From Gammaproteobacteria bacterium (GTDB lineage: Bacteria > Pseudomonadota > Gammaproteobacteria > 21-64-14), in the NCBI GenBank assembly GCA_027013145.1, contig JALUXX010000056.1, positions 24,975 through 88,974 of the forward strand: a stretch of 64,000 bases of DNA, in the 5' to 3' direction. The translations under genes and the position numbers were made by a program. Shown here piece by piece: positions 40,164-48,265 of the stretch. The notes beneath the pieces were generated by a model. The model made no database searches. It worked only from the letters and a program-made list of their open reading frames with translations, and was not told the origin of the DNA. How positions within the stretch are numbered: the stretch's first letter is position 1; every line of letters begins with the position of its first letter.

Positions 40164-41450
40164 ATGCGTTTTCACACCCTCGACCAGTGGTTGGCGTGGC
40201 AGGACACGCTGCATGCGCGCAAGATCGATCTGGGGCTCGAACGCGTCGGCTGGGTCGCCGAGGCGATGGGACTCGACCGCCCCCCCTTCCCGGCGGTCAC
40301 GGTGGCCGGCACCAACGGCAAGGGTTCCTGCGTGGCGCTGCTCGAGGCCATCCTGCAGGCCGCCGGCTACCGCGTCGGGGCCTACACCTCGCCCCACCTG
40401 TTGCGCTACAACGAGCGCGTGCGCATCGCCGGCGCCGCGGTCGGCGACGAGGATCTCTGCCGGGCGTTCGCACGCGTGGACGATGCGCGCGGGGACGTCG
40501 CGCTGACCTATTTCGAGTTCGGGACCCTGGCCGCGCTCGAGCGCTTCCGCGCCGCGCAGGTCGACATCGCGCTGCTCGAGGTCGGCATGGGCGGGCGGCT
40601 CGACGCGACGAATGTCGTCGATGCGGAGGTCGCGCTGGTGGCCGCGATCGACGTCGATCACCGCGAGTGGCTCGGACCCGACCGCGAGTCGATCGGGCGC
40701 GAGAAGGCGGGGATCTTCCGCCCCGGACGCCCGGCGGTGTGCGCCGACCCGGATCCCCCGGCCTCGCTGCTCGCGCACGCGGCCGCGCTCGATACGCCGC
40801 TCTACCGCATCGGGCGCGAGTTCGACTGGCACGCCGCCGCCGACGGGTGGGAATGGCGCTGCGACACGCGCCGCCGCCGTGCGCTGCCGCCGCCGGCGCT
40901 TCACGGGGAATTCCAGTTGCGCAACGCCGCGGCGGTGCTGATGGTGCTGGAACTGCTCGCGCGCGCGTTCCCGGTGACTCAGGACGAGGTGCGCCGCGGA
41001 CTGCAGGAGGTCAGCCTCCCGGGGCGCTTTCAGGTGATCCCGGGCGCCGTCGAACACATCCTCGACGTCGCCCACAATCCGCAGGCGGCGCGCTCGCTCG
41101 CCGCGAACCTGCAGCGGCGTCCGTGCACCGGTCGGACCCTCGCGGTCGCGGCGCTGCTCGCGGACAAGGATGTCGAGGCGGTGGCGGCGGCACTGGATCC
41201 GGTCGTGGACCGGTGGTTCCTCGCGGGCCTGGACGGCCCGCGCGCGCTTGCCGCGGCGGATCTGGCGCGACGCATCCGCGCCGCCGCGGTGCGCGGCCCC
41301 GTAGCCGCGGATCCGGACGTGGCGCGGGCCCTCGCACGGGCGCAGCGCGCGGCGGATGCGGGCGACCGCATCGTGGTGTTCGGTTCCTTCCATACGGTGG
41401 AGGCCGCGTTGCGCCGCCTCGAGACGGGTCCGGCGGCGCGTACCGGATGA
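40164..41450 (+). CDS. folC: Dihydrofolate/folylpolyglutamate synthase
   Basis: Adds glutamate to dihydropteroate and folates. It is a Mur-ligase-type enzyme of 428 residues, with P-loop GTNGKGSCVA, YTSPHLLRYNERV, and GMGGRLDATNVVD. HREWLGPDRESIGREKAGI holds the carbamylated-Lys region, and LDVAHNPQAAR is the C-terminal domain motif. ATG 40164 precedes RFHTLDQWL. Adjacent to the SPOR gene as in other gammaproteobacteria. Confidence 0.95.
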   Translation: MRFHTLDQWLAWQDTLHARKIDLGLERVGWVAEAMGLDRPPFPAVTVAGTNGKGSCVALLEAILQAAGYRVGAYTSPHLLRYNERVRIAGAAVGDEDLCRAFARVDDARGDVALTYFEFGTLAALERFRAAQVDIALLEVGMGGRLDATNVVDAEVALVAAIDVDHREWLGPDRESIGREKAGIFRPGRPAVCADPDPPASLLAHAAALDTPLYRIGREFDWHAAADGWEWRCDTRRRRALPPPALHGEFQLRNAAAVLMVLELLARAFPVTQDEVRRGLQEVSLPGRFQVIPGAVEHILDVAHNPQAARSLAANLQRRPCTGRTLAVAALLADKDVEAVAAALDPVVDRWFLAGLDGPRALAAADLARRIRAAAVRGPVAADPDVARALARAQRAADAGDRIVVFGSFHTVEAALRRLETGPAARTG

Positions 41451-41558
41451 CCCCCTCTTCGCGTCGCGGCGCTTTCGTTGTATGTTGAGGGTCCGCCCGG
41501 TCCCGCGCACAGGTTCGCGACGACGGCCCGGGCGGTGAACCCGCGGCGCGTCGAGGCG

Positions 41559-42200
41559 ATGGACAGACCCCTCAAACAACGGCTCATCGGCGGCGCCGTG
41601 CTGGTCGCGCTGGCGGTGATCTTTCTGCCCATGCTGCTGCGCGGCTCGGGCGGGGGCGGCGTGTTCGGCGGGGCGCCGTTGCCGCCGAAGCCGGCCTGGG
41701 TGCCTGCCGCGCCCGCGCCGCAACCCGCGCCGCCCGCCGCGTCCCGCACGCCGTCCGCCCCGGTGATCGTCGCCGCGCCCTCGGCACGGACGGCGCCGGC
41801 GCCGCCGGCCGCGGGGGCCGCGACCCCGCCCGCCACGCCGCCGGTCGCCGCGGCTGTGTCTCCCGCGACGGCGCCGGCGCAGACACCGAAGCCGTCCCCA
41901 TCCCAACCGTCCCCATCCCAACCGTCCCCGTCCCGGCCGTCGTCGCCCGCCGCGGCCGCCGACCTGCACGCCTGGGTGGTGCAGGTCGCGAGCCTGAGCA
42001 ACGAGGCCGCGGCGATGCGCCTACGCGACCGCATGCGCGCGGGCGGCTTCGCGGCGTTTGTGGAGCGCGTGCGCGTCGACGGCAAGCCGGTCTACCGCGT
42101 ACGCGTGGGTCCCGAGATGAAGCGCGCGCAGGCCGAGACGCTCCTCGGGCGGGTCCGGCGCGAGCAGAAGCTGCGCGGCATCGTGCTCCCCTACCCGTGA
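41559..42200 (+). CDS. dedD: DedD-like SPOR-domain protein
   Basis: Single-pass inner-membrane protein that likely binds denuded peptidoglycan at the septum. It has 213 residues, with cytoplasmic MDRPLKQR, a membrane segment LIGGAVLVALAVIFLPMLL, and a long Pro/Ala linker containing a PSPSQ tandem. The C-terminal SPOR domain is AWVVQVASLSNEAAAMRL to VYRVRVGPEMKR. The folC-dedD-cvpA-purF order supports the name. Confidence 0.88.
   Translation: MDRPLKQRLIGGAVLVALAVIFLPMLLRGSGGGGVFGGAPLPPKPAWVPAAPAPQPAPPAASRTPSAPVIVAAPSARTAPAPPAAGAATPPATPPVAAAVSPATAPAQTPKPSPSQPSPSQPSPSRPSSPAAAADLHAWVVQVASLSNEAAAMRLRDRMRAGGFAAFVERVRVDGKPVYRVRVGPEMKRAQAETLLGRVRREQKLRGIVLPYP
41892..41936 (+). repeat. Three tandem 15-bp repeats in the dedD linker
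   Basis: Unit CCGTCCCCATCCCAA occurs at 41892-41906 and 41907-41921, with a diverged third unit at 41922-41936. It encodes PSPSQ repeats in the periplasmic linker. It is in frame and likely to vary in copy number between strains. Confidence 0.85.
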
Positions 42201-42240
42201 CCGCGGCGGTGTCCCCGTTCTCCGGCCGCCCCGGGTCTGG

Positions 42241-42246
42241 TATGAT
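42241..42246 (+). promoter_or_regulatory. -10 of a cvpA-purF promoter
   Basis: TATGAT at 42241-42246 with TTCTCC 17 bases upstream. It lies inside the dyad CTGG-N8-CCAG. No PurR-type operator (ACGCAAACGTTTGCGT-like) is seen. Confidence 0.35.
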
Positions 42247-42373
42247 TTCCAGCTTGGGCAGGCCGGCGGCGGGATCGCGGTGCGCGGCGGGGGTCCGGCC
42301 GGCGGCGGCGCGCGCGGGGCCGGTCCCGGCGGCGAACCGAGGGCGCCGCTGGTGATCGGGGTGCACCGGAGCG

Positions 42374-42865
42374 ATGACCTGGGTCGACTACGCAATCGTC
42401 GCGATCATCGCGGTCTCGGTCATTATCAGCCTCCTGCGCGGGTTCCTGCGCGAGGCCCTGTCCCTGGCGGCGTGGATCGTCGCGTTCTGGGTGGCGCTGA
42501 GCTTTTCCTATCCGTTGGCGCGGTTGTTCTCCGGCGTGATCGCCTCGCCGACCGCACGTGTGGCGGCGGCCTTCGCGGCCCTCTTCCTCGCCACCCTGCT
42601 GCTCGGCGCGTTGGTCAATTTCCTGGCCGCGCAGCTGGTGAAGGGCGGCGGACTGAGTGTGGCGGACCGGCTGCTGGGCGCGGTGTTCGGCACGGCGCGG
42701 GGCATCGCGCTGGTGGCCGCCCTGGTGCTGCTCGCCGGCCTGACGACGCTGCCGCGGGACCCTTGGTGGCACCAATCCCTGCTGTTGGGGCATTTTCAGA
42801 CCTTGGCGCTGTGGCTGCGCGGCCTGCTGCCCCCGGGGGTGGCCGCGAACTTCGTTTTTCACTGA
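42374..42865 (+). CDS. cvpA: CvpA family inner-membrane protein
   Basis: A 163-residue membrane protein with four hydrophobic segments ([67 protein letters not shown]). It has the CvpA signature [16 protein letters not shown]. Family linked to colicin V production and envelope homeostasis. It lies immediately upstream of purF as in most gammaproteobacteria. Confidence 0.93.
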   Translation: MTWVDYAIVAIIAVSVIISLLRGFLREALSLAAWIVAFWVALSFSYPLARLFSGVIASPTARVAAAFAALFLATLLLGALVNFLAAQLVKGGGLSVADRLLGAVFGTARGIALVAALVLLAGLTTLPRDPWWHQSLLLGHFQTLALWLRGLLPPGVAANFVFH

Positions 42866-42905
42866 GTGCAGTGCGCGCGGTAGAGGCGCACGAGGTGGGA
42901 CGCCC

Positions 42906-44441
42906 ATGTGCGGCATCATCGGCATCGTGGCCCACGGGCCGGTCAATCAGGCGCTTTTCGACGGGCTGACGGTGCTGCAGCACCGGGGGCAGGACGCGGC
43001 GGGGATCATGACCTGCGCGCGCGACCGTCTGTATCTGCGCAAGGACAACGGGCTGGTGCGCGACGTCTTCCATACGCGCCACATGATCCGCCTGCCCGGC
43101 AATATCGGCATCGGACACGTGCGCTATCCGACCGCGGGCTGCGAGAGTTCCGCCGAGGCGCAGCCGTTCTACGTCAATTCCCCCTACGGTATTGCACTGG
43201 CGCACAACGGCAATCTGACCAATGCCGACGAACTCAAGCGGGACCTCTTCCGGGACGACCTGCGGCACATCAACACGGACTCCGATTCCGAGATCCTGCT
43301 CAATGTCTTCGCCCACGAACTCCAGCGGCGCGGCAAGCTGCGGATCGACGAGGAGGACATCTTCCAGGCGGTGTCCGGCGTTCACCGGCGCTGCCGCGGC
43401 GCCTATGCGGCCGTGGCGATGATCCCGGGCTACGGAATCGTCGGTTTCCGCGACCCCCACGGCATCCGGCCGCTGGTGTTCGGGGCGCGCGAGACGGCGC
43501 AGGGCCCGGAGTACATGATCGCCTCGGAGAGCGTGGCGCTGGACATCCTCGGTTTCGAGCTGGTGCGCGACGTCGAGCCAGGCGAGGCGGTGTTCTTCAC
43601 CACCGACCGGCGTATGCACGCGCGGGTCTGTACCGAGCATGCGCGCTACTCGCCGTGCATCTTCGAGTACGTCTATCTCTCGCGCCCCGACTCGATCATC
43701 GACGACGTCTCGGTCTACAAGGCGCGCCTGCGCATGGGCGAGAAGCTCGCCGACAAGATCCTGCGCGAGCGCCCGGACCACGACATCGACGTGGTGATCC
43801 CCATCCCCGATACCAGCCGCACCGCGGCGCTGCCGCTCGCCTACCGCCTCGGCGTCAAGTACCGCGAGGGGCTGATCAAGAACCGCTACATCCCGCGCAC
43901 CTTCATCATGCCCGGCCAGACGCAGCGGCGGCGTTCGGTGCGCCAGAAACTCAACGCCATCGGTCTCGAGTTCGAGGGCAAGAACGTGCTGCTGGTCGAC
44001 GACTCGATCGTGCGCGGCACGACCTCCCGGCAGATCATCCAGATGGCGCGCGAGGCGGGCGCGCGCAAGGTCTATTTCGCCTCCGCCGCGCCGCCCGTGC
44101 GTTACCCGAACGTGTACGGTATCGACATGCCGGCGGCCGAGGAGCTCGTCGCCCACGGGCGCAGCGAGGAGGAGGTCGCACGCGAGATCGGCGCCGACTG
44201 GCTCATCTACCAGGATCTGCCGGATCTGATCGACGCGGTGCACCGCGGCAACCCGCGCCTCGAGCGCTTCGACACCTCCATCTTCACCGGGGAGTACGTC
44301 ACCGGCGACGTCGATGCGCGCTACCTCGCGCGGCTCGAGCGCCGGCGCAGCGACGCCGCCAAGCAGCGGCGCCGGCAGGGCGAGGAGGGCGCGGGGCGCT
44401 CGCGCGACAACCCCGTGATCGAGCTGCACAACGCCTCCTGA
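42906..44441 (+). CDS. purF: Amidophosphoribosyltransferase
   Basis: First step of purine synthesis. It has 511 residues. The nucleophile Cys is the second codon ([11 protein letters not shown]), with no propeptide and no Fe-S cysteine set, so it is the E. coli type. PRPP-binding motif [17 protein letters not shown]; glutaminase loop [12 protein letters not shown]. Good spacing after cvpA (40 bases). Confidence 0.97.
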   Translation: MCGIIGIVAHGPVNQALFDGLTVLQHRGQDAAGIMTCARDRLYLRKDNGLVRDVFHTRHMIRLPGNIGIGHVRYPTAGCESSAEAQPFYVNSPYGIALAHNGNLTNADELKRDLFRDDLRHINTDSDSEILLNVFAHELQRRGKLRIDEEDIFQAVSGVHRRCRGAYAAVAMIPGYGIVGFRDPHGIRPLVFGARETAQGPEYMIASESVALDILGFELVRDVEPGEAVFFTTDRRMHARVCTEHARYSPCIFEYVYLSRPDSIIDDVSVYKARLRMGEKLADKILRERPDHDIDVVIPIPDTSRTAALPLAYRLGVKYREGLIKNRYIPRTFIMPGQTQRRRSVRQKLNAIGLEFEGKNVLLVDDSIVRGTTSRQIIQMAREAGARKVYFASAAPPVRYPNVYGIDMPAAEELVAHGRSEEEVAREIGADWLIYQDLPDLIDAVHRGNPRLERFDTSIFTGEYVTGDVDARYLARLERRRSDAAKQRRRQGEEGAGRSRDNPVIELHNAS

Positions 44442-44453
44442 GGCCGGTGCCGT

Positions 44454-44483
44454 TTGACAGCCCGCCGCGCGCGGGCCTAGGAT
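44454..44483 (+). promoter_or_regulatory. Sigma-70 promoter of metZ
   Basis: Perfect TTGACA (44454-44459), 18 bases, TAGGAT (44478-44483). The predicted start near 44490 places the riboswitch at the very 5' end of the transcript. GCCCGCCGCGCGCGGGC lies in the spacer as a dyad. Confidence 0.75.
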
Positions 44484-44491
44484 GAGGACGG

Positions 44492-44545
44492 TCGCGCCGA
44501 TTTGATCTCAGCTTGCGGGCGCGTAATAAATGCAGCTAAAGCGGG
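44492..44545 (+). ncRNA. SAM-II riboswitch upstream of metZ
   Basis: A cis-acting RNA that binds S-adenosylmethionine. It matches the SAM-II consensus as I remember it. A 5' arm TCGCGCC is followed by GATTTGATCTCAGCTTGC, then a 3' arm GGCGCG, then the diagnostic TAATAAATGCAGCTAAAG. P1 is CGCGCC (44493-44498) with GGCGCG (44518-44523). The pseudoknot joins the AGCTTGC loop (44510-44516) to GCAGCT (44532-44537). It sits directly after the start site and ahead of a sulfhydrylase gene, the usual SAM-II target. SAM-II is best known from Alphaproteobacteria. Confidence 0.88.
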
Positions 44546-44549
44546 CCGA

Positions 44550-44583
44550 CCTGCTTTCGCTGCCGTGCGGAGCGGGTTTTTTT
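44550..44583 (+). terminator. Intrinsic terminator (expression platform) of the SAM-II switch
   Basis: CCTGCT (44550-44555) can pair with AGCGGG (44571-44576), with inner CGC/GCG pairs, followed at once by seven T (44577-44583). The same CCTGCTTT can instead pair with AAAGCGGG (44538-44545) over a CCGA loop, eight pairs with one G-U. That alternative stem uses the 3' strand of the aptamer pseudoknot. The layout predicts SAM binding releases CCTGCT and stops transcription. A shorter stem CGCT-CC/GG-AGCG is also possible and would not compete. Confidence 0.75.
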
Positions 44584-44627
44584 GCGTCCCGCTCCGGTCG
44601 GGCAACCCGTACCAGGAGGACCGCGGG

Positions 44628-45821
44628 ATGGACGCAGATACATCGGAGGGCTACCGTTTCGAGACCCTGGCGGTGCGCGCGGGACAACGCCGCACCGGTG
44701 AGGGCGAACACTCGGAGCCCATCTTTCCGACCTCGAGTTTCGTATTCGCCGACGCCGCCGAGGCCGCGGCGCGTTTTGCGGGCGAGAGCCCCGGCAACAT
44801 CTACTCACGTTTCACCAACCCCACCGTGCGCACCTTCCAGGACCGGCTGGCGGCGCTCGAGGGCGGCGCGGCCTGCGTCGCCACCGCCTCGGGTATGGCC
44901 GCGATCCTCTCGACCTGCATGGGACTGCTCAAGGCCGGCGACCACGTGGTGTCCTCACGCAGCATCTTCGGCAGCACGACCAGCCTGTTCAACAATTATC
45001 TGCAGCGCTTCGGCGTCGCGATCGACTACGTCGATCTCACCGACCTCGGGGCGTGGGAGCGGGCGATGCGGCCGCAGACGCGGCTCCTGTTCCTGGAGAC
45101 GCCCTCCAATCCACTGACCGAGGTCGCCGACATCGCCGCGCTGGCGGGACTGGCCCACGGGGGCGGGGCGCTGCTCGCGGTCGACAACTGTTTCTGCACG
45201 CCCGCCCTGCAGCGCCCCCTCACGCTCGGCGCCGACCTGGTCATCCACTCGGCGACCAAGTACCTGGACGGCCAGGGACGCTGCGTCGGCGGCGCCGTCG
45301 TGGGTCCGGCGGACCTGGTGGGCAAGGAGGTGTTCGGATTCCTGCGCACCGCCGGGCCGAGCATGAGCCCGTTCAACGCCTGGGTGTTCCTCAAGGGGCT
45401 CGAAACCCTGGCGCTGCGCATGCGTGCCCACAGCGCCAACGCCCTCGCCCTGGCGCAGTGGCTCGAGGGGCACCCGCGCGTGCGCCGCGTCCACTACCCC
45501 GGGCTCGCCTCCCATCCGCAGCACGAGCTCGCCGCGCGCCAGCAGTCGGCCCCCGGCGGGATCGTCGCCTTCGAGGTCGAAGGCGGGCGCGAGGCGGCGT
45601 GGACGGTGGTCGACCGCACGCGGCTGATCTCGATCACCGCCAACCTCGGTGACACCAAGACCACGATCACCCACCCGGCGACCACGACGCACGCGCGCGT
45701 GAGTCCCGAGGCGCGGGCGGCGGCCGGTATCGCCGACGGGCTGCTGCGCCTGGCGGTCGGGCTCGAGGCGGTCGAGGACCTGCAGGCGGACCTCGAGCGC
45801 GGGCTCGCCGCGCTCGCCTGA
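44628..45821 (+). CDS. metZ: O-succinylhomoserine sulfhydrylase
   Basis: PLP enzyme using O-succinylhomoserine and sulfide to make homocysteine. It has 397 residues. The PLP lysine is in HSATKYLDGQGRCVGG. Other marks are YSRFTNPTVRTFQDRLAALE, ATASGMAAIL and ETPSNPLTEVADI. ATG 44628 has AGGAGG at 44614-44619. The purF-metZ order matches pseudomonads. Control by the SAM-II switch would lower it when SAM is plentiful. Confidence 0.94.
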   Translation: MDADTSEGYRFETLAVRAGQRRTGEGEHSEPIFPTSSFVFADAAEAAARFAGESPGNIYSRFTNPTVRTFQDRLAALEGGAACVATASGMAAILSTCMGLLKAGDHVVSSRSIFGSTTSLFNNYLQRFGVAIDYVDLTDLGAWERAMRPQTRLLFLETPSNPLTEVADIAALAGLAHGGGALLAVDNCFCTPALQRPLTLGADLVIHSATKYLDGQGRCVGGAVVGPADLVGKEVFGFLRTAGPSMSPFNAWVFLKGLETLALRMRAHSANALALAQWLEGHPRVRRVHYPGLASHPQHELAARQQSAPGGIVAFEVEGGREAAWTVVDRTRLISITANLGDTKTTITHPATTTHARVSPEARAAAGIADGLLRLAVGLEAVEDLQADLERGLAALA

Positions 45822-45829
45822 GTCCCGCG

Positions 45830-47083
45830 GTGGCGGTCCCGGTGCACACGGCGCGCGAACGCCTGCTCGGCGTCTACCGCGCCGCGCTCGCGGCCGTGCA
45901 CGGGCGCACCTGCGTGCGCCGGGCGCTCACGCCGGCGCCGCCCGGCGGCCCGGTGCGGGTCGCGGCCGTGGGCAAGGCCGCCGCGGCGATGGCGGCGGGG
46001 GCGTACGATGCCCTCGGGAGCCGCGTCGAGTCGACGCTGGTCATCACCAAGGACGGCTGCGCGGAGCCGGGACCGCCGGGACCCGGGGTGCGCCGCCTCG
46101 AGGCGGGTCATCCCGAACCGGATGCGCGCAGCCTCGCCGCGGGCGAGGCGCTGGAGGCGTTTCTCACCGCCGTGCCGCCCGGGTGCCGCCCGCTGCTGCT
46201 GGTCTCCGGCGGCGCGTCGAGCCTGGTCGAGCGGCCCGTCGCGGGCGTCGGCGTAGTCGAACTCGTGCGCCTCAACCGCTGGCTGCTCGGCAGCGGCCTC
46301 GACATCCGCGCAATGAATCGCGTGCGCTGCGCCGTCTCTATGATCAAGGGCGGGCGCCTGGCGGCGCGGGTGCGGGCCCGTCCGCTCCTGGCGCTGCTGA
46401 TCTCCGACGTGTGCGGCGACGATGCGGCGGTGATCGGTTCCGGCCTCGCGGCGGCGGGCGCCTGCGAGGGCCCGTTGCCGGCCGCACTGCCGGACTGGGC
46501 GCGCGCCTGGGCCGCAAAGGCGCCCCCCGCGCCCGCGCGCGCCGATGCGGTGTTCCGCGATTGGGAGGTGCGGGTCGTCGCCACGCTCGCCGACGCCCTC
46601 GAGGCGGCCGCCCTCGCCGGCCGGCGTGACGGCGTCCCGGTCCACCGCCACGCCGGATTCGTCGACGGCGACCCGGTCGTGGCCGGCGCGGAACTGGCGC
46701 GGCGCCTGCGCGCGGGTCCGGCGGGGCTCCATCTCTGGGGCGGGGAGCCCACGCCGGTGTTACCCACCGACCCCGGGCGCGGCGGGCGCTGCCAGTCGCT
46801 GGCGCTGGCCGCGGCGCTGGGGCTGCGCGGTACGCGCGGGATCGCCCTGCTCGCCGCGGCGACCGACGGCAGCGACGGCCCCGGGACCGACGCCGGCGCC
46901 CTGGTCGACGGGGGCACGGTCGCGCGCGGCGAGGCGGCCGGGCGGGATGCACAGCGCAGCCTGGCGCGCGCCGACGCGGGAAGTTTCCTGGAAGGGGCCG
47001 GGGACCTCATTCGGACCGGACCCACCGGAACCAACGTCATGGACCTGTTCATAGGTTGGAAGGATCCGGACGCACCGGACTGA
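45830..47083 (+). CDS. Glycerate 2-kinase (DUF4147/MOFRL family)
   Basis: Phosphorylates D-glycerate, or acts as the related hydroxypyruvate reductase by older naming. It has 417 residues, with an N-terminal DUF4147 Rossmann-like domain (AVGKAAAAMAAGA, VSGGASSLVERPV, INRVRC-like MNRVRCAVSMIKGGRLA). The C-terminal MOFRL domain is GEPTPVLPTDPGRGGRCQ and ATDGSDGPGTDAGALVDGG. Only eight bases after metZ, GTG start, so likely in the metZ transcript. The phosphate-binding GRGGRCQ is conserved. Confidence 0.88.
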   Translation: MAVPVHTARERLLGVYRAALAAVHGRTCVRRALTPAPPGGPVRVAAVGKAAAAMAAGAYDALGSRVESTLVITKDGCAEPGPPGPGVRRLEAGHPEPDARSLAAGEALEAFLTAVPPGCRPLLLVSGGASSLVERPVAGVGVVELVRLNRWLLGSGLDIRAMNRVRCAVSMIKGGRLAARVRARPLLALLISDVCGDDAAVIGSGLAAAGACEGPLPAALPDWARAWAAKAPPAPARADAVFRDWEVRVVATLADALEAAALAGRRDGVPVHRHAGFVDGDPVVAGAELARRLRAGPAGLHLWGGEPTPVLPTDPGRGGRCQSLALAAALGLRGTRGIALLAAATDGSDGPGTDAGALVDGGTVARGEAAGRDAQRSLARADAGSFLEGAGDLIRTGPTGTNVMDLFIGWKDPDAPD

Positions 47084-47419
47084 CGCGTGCGCGCGTCGGG
47101 GCGCGGTGGTTCGGACCCGACGTCGTCGGCGGGGTAGGGCCGGGCCTGCCCGGCCGATGCCGTCGATCGGACCGACGTCGTTGCGATGGTGCGTCGTCGG
47201 CGGGGCAAGCCCCGCCCTACAACAGGTGCCCGCGTCGGCATGGGGGATGCCGTAGGGCCGGGCTTGCCCGGCCCTACGGCCGACATGGCCGATCGATCCA
47301 GTGTCGCTAGAAGAGGCCACGGAACGCACGGAATGAATGAAACCGGTCCGTGGGCTCGGTGGATTCCTTGGCGCCCTGGTCCGTTTTTCGAAGGTCGCCG
47401 TCCCCGGACGCGGCGCGCG
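47084..47419. other. Intergenic region with repeat remnants
   Basis: About 336 bases between convergent glycerate kinase and bfr genes. The left two thirds hold the dyad repeats listed separately. The right part (about 47312-47390) reads CCACGGAACGCACGGAATGA and onward, resembling a second common dispersed intergenic repeat type. No gene supported. Confidence 0.5.
47131..47280. repeat. Second cluster of GC-rich dyad repeats
   Basis: Three units of the family seen at 13716-13857: about 47131-47160 (GGGGTAGGGCCGGGCC then TGCCCGGCC), 47196-47220 (GTCGGCGGGGCAAGCCCCGC then CCTAC, inverted), and 47250-47280 (CCGTAGGGCCGGGC then TTGCCCGGCCCTACGG). The last has a 12- to 13-bp stem. They lie between convergent genes, as in the first cluster. 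Confidence 0.8.
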
Positions 47420-47884
47420 TCAGAGCTGCGACTGCTGGTAGTTCTCGACGCCGAGACGGTCGATGAGATCGAGCTGGGTCTCGAGCCAGTCGACGTGCGC
47501 CTCCTCGTCGTCGAGGATCCGCTGGAACAGGGCCTTGCTGACCTCGTCGCCGAGTGAGCGGCAGTCCTCGATCGCCCGGCGCAGCACGGGGATGGCGCGC
47601 ATCTCCAGCGCCAGGTCGAGGCGCAACTGCTCCGCGACGGACTCGCCGACCTCGATCTTGCCGAGGTTCTGGAGATTGGGCAGCCCCTCCAGGAACAGAA
47701 TCCGTTCCATGAGTTTCTCGGCGTGGCGCATCTCCTCGATGCTCTCTTCCCGGTTTTTGCGGGCGAGCTTGTCGAGTCCCCAGTTCTCGCACATCTTGGC
47801 GTGCGTGAAGTACTGGTTGATTGCCGTGAGTTCGTTGCCCAATACCGTATTGAGATGGCCCACCACCTTCGACTCGCCTTTCAT
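47420..47884 (-). CDS. bfr: Bacterioferritin
   Basis: 24-mer iron-storage protein with ferroxidase centres and inter-subunit haem. The 154 residues have Glu18, Glu51 and His54 ferroxidase ligands and the haem ligand Met52 (ESIEEMRHAEKLMERI). The C-terminal EEAHVDWLETQLDLI completes the site. The ATG overlaps the bfd stop, so it is translated after bfd. A hairpin GACGCG-GCG-CGCGTC overlaps its stop codon. Confidence 0.96.
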   Translation of the reverse strand: MKGESKVVGHLNTVLGNELTAINQYFTHAKMCENWGLDKLARKNREESIEEMRHAEKLMERILFLEGLPNLQNLGKIEVGESVAEQLRLDLALEMRAIPVLRRAIEDCRSLGDEVSKALFQRILDDEEAHVDWLETQLDLIDRLGVENYQQSQL

Positions 47885-48138
47885 GACACCCCTCCGGCCC
47901 GAGATCTCACTGCGGAATATAGTTCGCCTGTGCGCCCACCGCCGGGCGGGGTCTGTGCGGTCGCGGACCGCTCCGCGGCACGCGCCCGCTGCAGGCACGC
48001 GCGCGCGGCGCCGGCGCAGCGCCCGCAGCCGCTCGCCACGCCCAGCTCGCGCCTGAGGTCGCGAAGTGCGCAGGCCCCGCGCGCGGCGGCGCGCTCGATG
48101 TCGCCGTCGGTCACGGCGTTGCAGATGCAGATGAACAC
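47881..48138 (-). CDS. bfd: Bacterioferritin-associated ferredoxin
   Basis: [2Fe-2S] protein that reduces bacterioferritin iron for release. The 85 residues carry FICICNAVTDGDI and GVASGCGRCAGAA (CxC...CxxC). I chose the GTG at 48138 because GGAGGAG lies eight bases upstream; an in-frame ATG at 48168 would place this site inside the gene. The C-terminal 20 residues are longer than usual. Coupled to bfr by ATGA. Confidence 0.9.
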   Translation of the reverse strand: MFICICNAVTDGDIERAAARGACALRDLRRELGVASGCGRCAGAARACLQRARAAERSATAQTPPGGGRTGELYSAVRSRAGGVS

Positions 48139-48196
48139 AGGGTCGTCTCCTCCGTACAGGGTATTCATGGGGGCAGGCCCCCGGGCGCCTTAGGTA

Positions 48197-48225
48197 ATCG
48201 TAGCCTTAATGATAACGATTATCAA
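48197..48225 (-). promoter_or_regulatory. bfd-bfr promoter with overlapping Fur box
   Basis: Minus-strand -35 TTGATA (48225-48220), 17 bases, -10 TACGAT (48202-48197). TGATAACGATTATCA at 48210-48224 matches the 7-1-7 Fur core TGATAATnATTATCA at all but one position and covers the -35. It predicts repression by Fe-Fur when iron is abundant, which suits release of stored iron by Bfd during iron limitation. Confidence 0.8.
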
Positions 48226-48265
48226 TACCACAAACAGGCCGCTCGGGTCGGGCGGGGAGATCCGG

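Noticed and set aside
42201..42373. PurR operator before cvpA-purF
   Set aside because: No sequence close to the palindromic PurR consensus is present; only a -10 is recognisable.
48139..48168. ATG at 48168 as bfd start
   Set aside because: The strong GGAGGAG ribosome-binding site would then be inside the coding region; the GTG at 48138 is correctly spaced and begins the conserved part.
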